Positions 26,108 to 34,472 of a stretch of DNA of 64,000 nucleotides are shown piece by piece (position 1 is the first letter of the stretch; every line of letters begins with the position of its first letter). The notes beneath the pieces are model-generated. The model was not told the origin of the DNA. It worked only from the letters and a program-made list of their open reading frames with translations, and made no database searches. The DNA lies in NCBI GenBank assembly GCA_003157745.1, contig PMKM01000093.1, positions 34,998 through 98,997 on the forward strand, in the 5' to 3' direction. This DNA is from Bryobacterales bacterium. GTDB taxonomy: Bacteria > Acidobacteriota > Terriglobia > Bryobacterales > Bryobacteraceae. A program made the position numbers and the translations under genes.

Positions 26108-28414
26108 CTAGACCGTCTCCGCTGCCGCCGCGCCCACGCGAATCGTAATCGACCGGCTGCCCAGGAACGGGTGAGTCGCGGTCAGGTTCACCACACCGGA
26201 CGTTTCCTTCGCCCGTACCCAGATGGCCGCCGCGCCGCCCGCCGGCACCAGCGGATTTTCGCCGACGATCTCGCCCGGACCGGTGAGCGAAAGCGCGATG
26301 GCGGCCGTCGCGAACGGGCGCAGGTTGCCGAATTCGTCCGTCAACAGGATGACCACGCGCGTCGCGTCCCGGCCGTCGCCGAGCAACTCCGCGTCGTCGG
26401 CAAGCACCTTGAAGTCCGCGTCTACTCCACTGCCCGAAAGCGTCAGCGTCTTGCGCAGCTTGCCGCCGATGTAGCCCTCGATCTTCAAATCGCCCCACGG
26501 CCGCAACGGCAGCTCGCCCAGGTCCATCGTGAATGGTGGGTGTTTCAGATGCGCGTAGGTCTTCCGGTCGGGATCGAGTTCCTGCCGCAACTCGCCGCAC
26601 CAGTACACCTTGAGGTGGTCGCAATTAGAGAGGATCGGCACCTCGTGCACGCCGCCGGCGCCCGACCTGTCCCCCTGCGACAGGAAGAAGCCCGCCTGCA
26701 GGACGACCTCTTCTTCCGGGCTGCACTGCGAAGCGTAGAAGTACGCGGCCGGCTTCGGGATGCGGAAAATGTCCGACACGCCGTGATAGCAAATGTGGTC
26801 GCCGGAGCCGAAATTGAAATGCGTGTTGTAGTCGAACGCGCACCAGCCGGTGCCGCCCGCATAGCGATTGTCCGAGGCGAGCTGGTTGTGCACGCGCGCG
26901 TGGCGCGCCACGTGTTCCGCCACCCGCTCGACGTTGTCGTTGCGTTTGGTCGAGAACGTGTGCCCGGCGAACTCGGTGTTCATATACTGCGCGTGGTTGG
27001 GCGGACGCAGCGGAAAGCCGAAATCGTTCATCGTCATCACGTCTTCGAGCAACTCCGTGTCGTAGAGGTAGCGGATGCCGCCGGTCTGGCGCGCGTCGTC
27101 GAGCGAGTGCGCCAGAGCGTTCGTGCGCGTGTAGAAATCGTGATTGTCCAGGCTCTCGTTGATGCGAACGCCCCACAGCACGATCGACGGATGGTTCCAA
27201 TCGCGCCGGATCATCTCGCCCACATTGCGCACGGCCACGTCCTGCCAGGCCTTGTCGCCGATGTGCTGCCAGCCGGGGATTTCCTCTAGCACCAAGAGCC
27301 CGAGTTCGTCGCACGCGTCCAGGAAGGCCGGCGATTGCGGGTAGTGCGACGTGCGCACGATGTTCGCGTGCAACTCGCGCCGCAGAATCCACGCGTCGCG
27401 CCGCTGCACGCGCTCCGGCATCGCCCCGCCCACGTAGGGAAACGTCTGGTGCCGGTTGAGCCCCATCAGCTTGACGCGTTCGCCGTTGAGCGTGAATCCA
27501 TCCGGCGTATAGCGCGCCTCACGGAAGCCGATTCGCGTGCGGTATTCGTCGTCGGCGCCGGCGGCCGTCTTCAGCCGCACCACCACCGTGTACAGCTTCG
27601 GTCGTTGCAGATTCCAGAGTTCGATTTCGGGGAGCGATTCCAGCCGGATCTCGCGATACGCGGCCTGCGCCGTCGCCGTCGCGCTGGCCGTCTTCAGCAC
27701 CTTCTCGCCATCGCGCAATTCCGCGGTGAGCGTGGCCGGCCCCGCGATCGGCCCTTCGAGGTAGCAGCGCACCACGACCGACCGCTCGGCCGTCAGCGCC
27801 GCCACTGGCTTCGCATAGACGTTGTCGATGAACGTCTCCGGCACCACGCGCAGCTCGACGCCGCGGTAGATGCCGCCAAAGGTCAGGTAGTCGATGTTGT
27901 CGCCGAACGGCGGAATGTCGGCGCGCTCGGTCGAATCCACTTCCACCGCGATCGTGTTGTCGGCGCCATACCGCAGGTACGGCCCAATCTCGAAGCGGAA
28001 CGGCGTGTAGCCGCCCTTGTACTCGTCGAAGCGGTGCCCATTCACGGTCACCGTGGTGGCCGTCATGGCCCCGGCGAAATCCAGGAAGACGCGCTTCGCC
28101 TTCCACTCCGCGAGCGCGCGGAAGTGGCGCCGGTAGGCGGAGACGTACTGAAAGCTGCGTTCGTCGAAGCTGTGCCATGGCAGGCGCACGTTCGAGTGAG
28201 GCAGCGTGACGGGCTGCCATGCTGCGTCGTTGAAATCCGCGGCCGCCACGCCGGGGGCCGTCTTGCCGCCGAATAGCCATCGACGGTTCAGTGGATATAC
28301 GCGGCGCCCGGCATCCGCCTGCGCCGCCGCCCGTGTTTCCTGCGCCTCCAGCATGCCAGCCGCCGCCGTGCCCAGGAGGAACATACGCCTATCGATTTGT
28401 GGTTGGTCGCTCAT
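26108..28414 (-). CDS. glycoside hydrolase family 2 enzyme (beta-galactosidase/glucuronidase-like), exported
   Basis: The product has 768 residues. The N-terminus carries a Tat-like signal (DRRMFLLGTAAAG). The order is a jelly-roll sugar-binding domain (about 40-210), an immunoglobulin-like domain, and a TIM barrel (about 310-600) with G-V-R-I-N-E-S, where the Glu fits the acid/base, and M-N-T-E-F-A-G, where the Glu fits the nucleophile. A C-terminal beta domain follows. The start at 28414 avoids a 23-residue extension lacking a ribosome site. It converges on the TonB receptor gene and probably helps degrade the same glycan. Which sugar it releases cannot be told from the sequence. Confidence 0.88.
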   Translation of the reverse strand: MSDQPQIDRRMFLLGTAAAGMLEAQETRAAAQADAGRRVYPLNRRWLFGGKTAPGVAAADFNDAAWQPVTLPHSNVRLPWHSFDERSFQYVSAYRRHFRALAEWKAKRVFLDFAGAMTATTVTVNGHRFDEYKGGYTPFRFEIGPYLRYGADNTIAVEVDSTERADIPPFGDNIDYLTFGGIYRGVELRVVPETFIDNVYAKPVAALTAERSVVVRCYLEGPIAGPATLTAELRDGEKVLKTASATATAQAAYREIRLESLPEIELWNLQRPKLYTVVVRLKTAAGADDEYRTRIGFREARYTPDGFTLNGERVKLMGLNRHQTFPYVGGAMPERVQRRDAWILRRELHANIVRTSHYPQSPAFLDACDELGLLVLEEIPGWQHIGDKAWQDVAVRNVGEMIRRDWNHPSIVLWGVRINESLDNHDFYTRTNALAHSLDDARQTGGIRYLYDTELLEDVMTMNDFGFPLRPPNHAQYMNTEFAGHTFSTKRNDNVERVAEHVARHARVHNQLASDNRYAGGTGWCAFDYNTHFNFGSGDHICYHGVSDIFRIPKPAAYFYASQCSPEEEVVLQAGFFLSQGDRSGAGGVHEVPILSNCDHLKVYWCGELRQELDPDRKTYAHLKHPPFTMDLGELPLRPWGDLKIEGYIGGKLRKTLTLSGSGVDADFKVLADDAELLGDGRDATRVVILLTDEFGNLRPFATAAIALSLTGPGEIVGENPLVPAGGAAAIWVRAKETSGVVNLTATHPFLGSRSITIRVGAAAAETV

Positions 28415-28524
28415 AGAAGTACCGACTGATAGCCTAGCAAAAGTTGGGTGGAAACGCTTCCGCGATCCGCGGCATCCCGACAAAATATCAGACCAATCCT
28501 GAATTCCGAAGTTCGGTCGCCGTG

Positions 28525-28652
28525 TATCAGGGCACGGCTTGAGCCGTGCCGAAAGACGAAGTCATTACGGGGCTTCAGCCCCTGCGCGGGGCAGTGGCTA
28601 AAGCCCAGTCAAGTTCCTCACAGTTCGGCACGGCTCAAGCCGTGCCCTGATA
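28525..28652. repeat. intergenic element with perfect 29-bp inverted repeats
   Basis: The arms 28525-28553 and 28624-28652 are exact inverted copies, each containing the palindrome GGCACGGCTTGAGCCGTGCC. The 70 bases between include further small palindromes (GGGGCTTCAGCCCC). No gene is present. This is typical of short mobile or structural intergenic repeats in acidobacterial genomes. The rest of 28415-28902 shows nothing else recognisable. Confidence 0.8.
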
Positions 28653-28902
28653 CAAAACCCGTGTTCCCAACGCCCTACGTCGTGGAAATGCAACTTCGCC
28701 GAAGTTGACTTCGGAATTCAGACCAATTGCGTAACCTTTTCCGCGATCGACGGTAAACAAGTCGAGAGATAAGACAGGGCTCCGTCGCGAATAACCGGCC
28801 TGAAGAGCCGGCTGGAGTAGTTGGCGATTGACGTGTGGTGACGCCCGCCGGAACTTCGGCGGCGCCGGCCACGTAAGATCACAGAGAATCACGGACGGTC
28901 GA

Positions 28903-30861
28903 ATGCAGAATTTACTTGCGGCTTTCGGGTACACCCTGCGGCAGTTCCGGCTATCGCCGGTATTCACTTCCTCCGCCGTGCTGACGTTGGGCCTGGGCAT
29001 TGGCGGAACCACCGCGATCGGCACCTTGATCCACGCGGTCATGCTGCGTTCGCTGCCGGTTTCCGATCCCGCACTTTTGTATCGGATCGGCGATGGCGAC
29101 AACTGCTGCGTGCAGGGCGGGCCGCAAGACCGGTGGGGGATGTTCTCGTACCCCTTCTACGAGCGCCTGAAGGCGGCGACGCCGGAATTCGAACAAGTGG
29201 CCGCATTCCAGGCGGGCGGGGCTCGCTTGAGCGTGCGGCGGGAAGGCACGACGAACGCCGCCCGGCCGCTGCGCTCCGAGTATGTGACGGGCAACTATTT
29301 CGACACGCTGGGCGTGAAGGCGTTTGGCGGGCGCGTGTTCACGCCGGCCGACGACCGGCCCTCCGCGGCTCCGGTGGTGGTGATCAGCCATCACTGCTGG
29401 CAGGCGGACTACGGAGCGGACCCGTCGCTCGTGGGTTCCACGCTCGCGATCGACGGACATCCCTTCACGGTGGCAGGCGTGACGCCGCCGGGATTCTTCG
29501 GCGACACTCTGCGCGGCGATCCTCCCGATATCTGGGTTCCCGTTCACCAGGAACCCACGATCGCCGGCGATAGCACGCTGCTGCACCAGTCGATCGCCGC
29601 ATGGCTGCGCGTGATTGGCCGTCTGCACCCGGGTGCTTCTACGGCAGGCATGGCGCCGCGACTGACCGGAGTTCTGCGGCGGTGGTTGCAGTACGATTCC
29701 GGCTATCCATCGGACTGGATGCCGGACCTGATCCGGGAGCTTCCCAAACAATCGATCGCCGTCGTCCCGGCGGGATCCGGAGTCGCGGAGATGAAGGAAG
29801 AATACGGCCGCAGCCTCCGGATTCTGATGGGGGTCTGCGTGATGGTGCTGTTGATCGCGTGCAGCAATGTCGCCAACCTGCTGCTGGTTCGCGCGGTGGC
29901 GCGGCGCAGGCAAACGGCCCTGCGCATCGCCGTCGGAGCCAGCCGAGGGCAACTCGTCTTCCAGGCACTGCTCGAAAGCACGTTGCTCGCGGTCGCCGGC
30001 GGCATCGCCGGACTGGTAGTTTCGGCGGCGGCCGCGCGCCTCTTGTTGGCGCTCGCATTCCGTAATGCGCACTTCCTCCCGATCAGCGTCGTCCCATCGC
30101 CGGCGGTGCTGGCGGCGGCGTTCGCGGTGTCTCTGCTCACCGGAATCCTCTTCGGCGCGGCGCCGGCCTGGTTCGCCACGCGGACCGATCCGGTGGAAGC
30201 TTTGCGCGGCACGGGCCGCGGCGTTGCCGATCATTCCGGGTTCACCCGCAAGGCATTGCTGGTCGTGCAGGCCGCCCTGTCCGTCGTGCTGGTGGCCGGC
30301 GCCACGATGCTGGCGCGCAGCCTCGACAGGCTCGAGCATCAGGACTTCGGCTATCGGACGGATGGACGCGTGGTGGTTTCGCTCAACAGGCCGCCGTCCA
30401 CTTACACGTTGCCCGAACTCGAAGCGCTCTACCGGCGGATCGAAGAATCTCTGAACCGGTTGCCTGGCGTGAAGGGTTCGGGTCTTGCCCTGTACAACCC
30501 ACTGACCAACAACTGGGGTGAAATGATTATCGTTTCCGGCCATCCCATGCCGAAGATGAGCGATGAGGCGGGCGCCTCCTGGGACCGGGTGAGCGCCGAC
30601 TATCTGCAGAACTTCGGCATGAGGGCACTGCGAGGGCGCGACTTCAGCAAGGCCGATAACGAGACGGCAGCGCCGGTCGCGATCGTCAACCAGGCTTTCG
30701 TGAAGCGCTTCTTCAAAAGCGGCGAGGACCCGCTGGGACAGCACTTCGGCCTCGATCTTCCGCAGAACGCCGGCACTTTCGTTGGCAGGCGAAAGCGCCT
30801 GCCCCACCTTGCTCAGGCGCCCAGACGAATACGCGCTATTCTGCATGACGCACTATGCTAG
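28903..30861 (+). pseudogene. ADOP-type ABC permease truncated at the 3' end
   Basis: The frame codes for 652 residues, about 150-250 short of its two relatives in this window. A first transmembrane segment (about 25-50), a periplasmic MacB-like core (50-290), the first FtsX domain (L-L-I-A-C-S-N-V-A-N-L-L, about 310-430), a further span pair and a second periplasmic core are present. The second FtsX domain is missing. The authentic sequence stops near N-A-G-T-F-V, exactly where a repeat element (30781-30807) begins; the last 28 residues come from the repeat and what follows it. The protein probably does not work as an exporter. It has no PadR gene or N-terminal helical extension like the other two. 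Confidence 0.75.
30781..30807. repeat. short palindromic repeat unit inside the truncated permease
   Basis: The 27 bases (GTTGGCAGGC ... GCCTGCCCCAC) differ at one position from those at 48505-48531 and are close to an inverted copy at 48550-48576. The unit forms a small hairpin. It marks the point where the permease reading frame is broken. Confidence 0.8.
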
Positions 30862-30914
30862 GGCCGGGCCTCTCATACTGCCAGGACGGTCGCGGCACGA
30901 CAGCTCTGCCGAGG

Positions 30915-31418
30915 TCAAGACTTGGGTTTCTCGATCGACGTCACCTTATCGTCGGAGACGTGGACTTGGAACGGCCCGTCTTTGCCCGAATAGCTAAGAG
31001 AGCGTCCCGCATCGTCCATAATCTCCATGGTTGGAGGGCCGAAACGGCGAACCATTTCCGCGTAACTTAGACCCGCCTGGATCCCGCCGGGATCCTCCCA
31101 GTTCTGCGTGGGCGGCGGCGGGATATGCGAGGAACGCAACCGGGCCTTGGCCGCCGGTATGGTACGCTTGGCCGGCACCTGGACGGTGACCGTTCCGCCT
31201 GGCTTCGCGTCCGAATCGTGTTGCCAGTCTCCGACTGTCTTTTCGAGACTGCCCGCAAGCCCGTTGAGCGCCTCGCCGATGCCTCTGGCGGGAGCCGCGG
31301 TCGTAACCGCGCCTGCCGCGCCAAGGCCAGCCTCCACCGTCGCCTGTCCCGCCGCTGTGCCAGTCATCACCAGGCACAGCAGGAAGACAACCCATAAGCA
31401 TGCAACCGATCGCGCCAT
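30915..31418 (-). CDS. small exported hypothetical protein, 167 residues
   Basis: The chosen start at 31418 opens a clear signal peptide (M-A-R-S-V ... cleavage near TAAGQ). After an Ala/Gly-rich stretch and a Lys/Pro linker (about 85-115), the C-terminus (GLSYAEMVRRFGPPTMEI ... SYSGKDGPF) recalls BamE/SmpA-like or beta-lactamase-inhibitor-like small domains, which often mediate protein contacts in the periplasm. No catalytic motif. Longer starts at 31445 or beyond lack the signal peptide at the end. It ends 53 bases from the truncated permease and faces it. Confidence 0.65.
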   Translation of the reverse strand: MARSVACLWVVFLLCLVMTGTAAGQATVEAGLGAAGAVTTAAPARGIGEALNGLAGSLEKTVGDWQHDSDAKPGGTVTVQVPAKRTIPAAKARLRSSHIPPPPTQNWEDPGGIQAGLSYAEMVRRFGPPTMEIMDDAGRSLSYSGKDGPFQVHVSDDKVTSIEKPKS

Positions 31419-31531
31419 GACACGTACCCCACGCCAGTGTGTCATGGGCCCGGCGCCCGCGTCACTATCATCGAAGGTTAACCAGCCGTTCGCCGCAAGT
31501 AAGTGGGCGACGGATACCAGTTCCATGCGGA

Positions 31532-32944
31532 CTAATCGCGCGCTGGACTGCTCTTCTTCGAGGAGACACTCTCCGGCCGCGCCGTGGATGAGTGAGCCGA
31601 GACCCAAGTCGCCGCCCGTCCCGCAGCCGCGTAGAGGTTCAGGCGGGAATAGACGCCGAAGGGTGTGCCATTGTCGAGGAAGCCGCCGCCGGGGCCTTCG
31701 GTCTCCGTCAGGATCTGGTCGGCCTGTTCCAACGTCAACGCCGGGAAGGCGAGCTTCAAAAGATATCCGGCCTCGGGAGCGAGCTTGCCGACGTCCTCCA
31801 CCTGGTGAGCGTTTGCAGCATAGACGACCGGCAAATCATAGGTCTCGGTAGAGGCATAAAACGCCTCGTTGGCCGCGGGACTATTGAACCGGCCGGTATC
31901 CTCGTGGGCGCACTCTGCGATGGTTTTGCCGCATGCCGCCTGTAAGACCTTGATCGTCTCGGCGCGCGCCGCCGCGATCGCGGCCTGGAAGTCCTTGATG
32001 GGCGGAACACCCTGCAACGGCTGGCCCACGTAAGCCGGGTCATTGGCGAGGAGATGCGCCAGATCGTAGGTCGCCAGCGTTCGACCGCCCATCACATCCA
32101 TCGCGTAATGCGCTCCCACCAGGATGCGGTCATTGCCGTACTCCGCGCCGCGCGCGATCATCTCCTGGTATCGTTCCGGCACCAGGATAGCCAGCAGCAG
32201 CGCGCCCGTGTAGCCATAGGTGGTGTGACCGCTCGGGAAAGAAGGGCTATTGATCAGGTTCATGACCGGCCCGCGGTTGTAGACCCAGTTATCCGCCGGA
32301 TTGTTGAAGTAATCCTGCCCGACGATCCGCGTAATGCCGGGCTCGGTTTGAAAGGGGCGCGAGTTGCCGTAGGCGTCGGCCCCGGAAGTGCCAGCCGGAA
32401 GGCCGTAGCTCTTGCCATAGATATCGGTGTCTCCGCCAAGTCCCGTGAGGATCGCCATCGCCTCGCTCGAGACTGGCGCGGTTCCGTTCGTGGTTGCGTT
32501 GGCGAAGAAATACTTGCCGGAGTTTGAATTCGCTCCCGTGGTCGCGTTCGCATAGGCGATGACGTCGTCGACGGCCGGGGACAGGCTTGTGAAATGGGTC
32601 TGATCGATGTAGTGGGCACGGGCCACGTATCCGGCGCCGAGCGTGGTCCCCAGTCCGTCCGCCAGTTCGGCGAGGTTGTCATACGTAATAAAGACATCGC
32701 GAAGCGCCTGTTGCTGCTGCTCCGCGAGAGGCAGAAGCGTGGCCTGCCGAATCGTTCCGTTTTGAATGCCGCCTGTGACGACGAAGTTGGCTCCGATCGC
32801 CGCTCTTCCTTCCGGAGACTTCGACAGCACAGTAACTGGAGCGAGTCCCCGGAGCACGGTCATATCGGTGGCCGATTGCGCTCCCGCCTGGAAGTGCAGG
32901 AGCGCGCTCAGCGCTCCCAGCACCAGAAGTGTCTTGCCTGCCAT
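31532..32944 (-). CDS. exported PAP2-superfamily acid phosphatase / vanadium haloperoxidase-like protein
   Basis: The product has 470 residues with a signal peptide (cleavage near FQAGAQ). The PAP2 active-site motifs are present in the second half: [14 protein letters not shown] (phosphate-binding P-S-G-H) and [15 protein letters not shown] (R-x5-H-x3-D). The first lysine motif expected upstream (K-x6-R-P) is not obvious, though [10 protein letters not shown] could contribute. Class A phosphatases and vanadium haloperoxidases share this fold; the sequence alone does not tell which reaction it runs. The C-terminal 150 residues are an extension. An in-frame start at 32989 was rejected because it would place a basic stretch before the signal peptide. 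Confidence 0.82.
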   Translation of the reverse strand: MAGKTLLVLGALSALLHFQAGAQSATDMTVLRGLAPVTVLSKSPEGRAAIGANFVVTGGIQNGTIRQATLLPLAEQQQQALRDVFITYDNLAELADGLGTTLGAGYVARAHYIDQTHFTSLSPAVDDVIAYANATTGANSNSGKYFFANATTNGTAPVSSEAMAILTGLGGDTDIYGKSYGLPAGTSGADAYGNSRPFQTEPGITRIVGQDYFNNPADNWVYNRGPVMNLINSPSFPSGHTTYGYTGALLLAILVPERYQEMIARGAEYGNDRILVGAHYAMDVMGGRTLATYDLAHLLANDPAYVGQPLQGVPPIKDFQAAIAAARAETIKVLQAACGKTIAECAHEDTGRFNSPAANEAFYASTETYDLPVVYAANAHQVEDVGKLAPEAGYLLKLAFPALTLEQADQILTETEGPGGGFLDNGTPFGVYSRLNLYAAAGRAATWVSAHSSTARPESVSSKKSSPARD

Positions 32945-33140
32945 GTTGTCACCCAATTCCTTTCGGCGTTTTGTTACAAACGCCCTCAATGTACCACTAC
33001 CGGCGCATCGTCGTCACACGGACGCTTCCCGGCGGACCGGTCACGGTATCCGGCTCATTTCCCCAAGCGATTTGCGATGCCGGTACACTGGCGTTTGGGA
33101 GCAGGGGCTGCCCGATACCCAAACGAAGTTGGAGGCAAGT

Positions 33141-33843
33141 GTGCCTGACGATTCGCGGCCGCCGGACCGGTGCGGGGGTGAGATCCTGACCGCCACGGCC
33201 CGAACCCGCAGCGCAGCCGGAACCGTGATCGACGGGTACCATCGCGACACTCCCCAGGTGCTGGCGCAACAGTGGCCGGTATTCAGCCGCGGCAGTTTCG
33301 CCCAGGACGCCGGCGTGCGCGTCGACCCCGGTGCCCTGGTCTTCACCATCGAGGAAAAGAGCATGGGTGCTTTCGCCAAGAGCGGCAGCCGGCCGATCGA
33401 GGGCGTGATCCGCGTCGCCGAACGGCCGCGCGCGCCCGGGCTCTGGCTGCTCGACAGCGTTCCCGATCCGCACTTCATGCAGTTCGGCTACACCAATCCG
33501 AATGACACCGAAGGCATCATGGACCTGCTCTCCACCGGCGCGCAGTTGGTCCTGTTCGTGACCGGCCGCGGCAGCGTGACCGGCAGCGCCATCGGCCCCA
33601 TCGTCAAGGTGACCGGGAATTCGGCCACCTTTAAGAAGATGCGCGACGATATGGACTTCGACGCCGGCCGCCTGCTCGATGGCTCGGTCACGATGGCCCC
33701 GGGCCACCGGCGAATTGCTCGACCTGGTAGTCCGCGTGGCCGCGGGCGAGCCCAGCCGTCCCGAAGCGCTCGGCCACCGCGAATACTTCATCATGTACAA
33801 ACATCAATCGTCACCGGATCTGAGGGCGGGCTGCCATGCCTGA
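33141..33843 (+). pseudogene. fused remnants of an RraA-like aldolase and a UxaA-like sugar-acid dehydratase
   Basis: From about 33165 to 33320 the frame reads like the centre of RraA-family aldolases ([11 protein letters not shown] ... [11 protein letters not shown]). From about 33335 it becomes the C-terminal half of an altronate/galactarate dehydratase ([45 protein letters not shown]). One extra base near 33700 breaks the frame; the expected ending ([12 protein letters not shown]) continues in the next frame to a TGA at 33841-33843. Both enzymes are missing large parts. These families act in breakdown of uronic and aldonic acids, so a catabolic operon probably once stood here. Confidence 0.78.
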
Positions 33844-34093
33844 CGCCGCGTTTTCGCTCGATGGCGAGCTGGCCCTGATCACCGGCGGCGGCACCGGCCC
33901 GGGGTTGGCCATCGCGCAGGAGTTTGTCAAAGCCGGGGCGCGCGCGCGGACTGTCCTCCAATCCATTGGCGCCGTGGGCTGGGCAGCGTCGCGGGCGGGT
34001 GGACCTCTGGCGCGCTGGTCCGCCGCGGCGCGCCCGTGCCGCGCGCGCTCCTGTTGCTTTCCCAATGAAAATGTGGCATCCTCGTGTTGGTAA
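33836..34093 (+). pseudogene. N-terminal scrap of a short-chain dehydrogenase (SDR)
   Basis: The first 38 codons are a normal SDR start with the nucleotide-binding motif T-G-G-G-T-G-P-G-L-A-I-A. After about 33945 the similarity ends and the frame becomes an arbitrary Arg/Ala-rich tail. It begins four bases before the stop of the dehydratase remnant, as in an operon. The rest of the gene was lost, apparently when the following PadR-permease pair came to lie here. Confidence 0.75.
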
Positions 34094-34124
34094 GCCAAAT
34101 GACAGCCACCGGGGACGAAGCCGC

Positions 34125-34472
34125 ATGAAACGGAAAATAGACGTCCAGCACGGAACGCTGGCACTGATGGTCCTGAAGACCCTCGATGTGCTGGGATCGC
34201 TGCACGGGTATGGCATCGCCCGGCGCATCGAGCAGATCAGCGGCGATCTGCTTTCGGTCAATCAGGGCACGCTCTATCCCGTCCTGCTGCGGCTGGAACA
34301 GGAGGGCGCCATCGCCTCCGATTGGGGCCCGTCGGAGAACAACCGCCGGGCGCGCTTTTACCGGCTGACGCGCGCGGGACACAAATTACTCGAAGCCGAA
34401 AAACGCGAGTGGGGGCAGACGGCGGCGATCATCGCGCGCTTCTTTGCCGTGAAAGCGAAGGACCTGGGATGA
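34125..34472 (+). CDS. PadR-family transcriptional regulator
   Basis: The product has 115 residues and is a winged-helix PadR protein: V-Q-H-G-T-L-A-L-M-V-L-K-T-L, then H-G-Y-G-I-A-R-R-I-E, and Q-G-T-L-Y-P-V-L-L-R-L-E with the wing around A-R-F-Y-R-L-T. Its stop overlaps the permease start as ATGA, the standard arrangement in Acidobacteriota in which the regulator probably represses its own permease operon. Its ligand is unknown. Confidence 0.93.
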   Translation: MKRKIDVQHGTLALMVLKTLDVLGSLHGYGIARRIEQISGDLLSVNQGTLYPVLLRLEQEGAIASDWGPSENNRRARFYRLTRAGHKLLEAEKREWGQTAAIIARFFAVKAKDLG

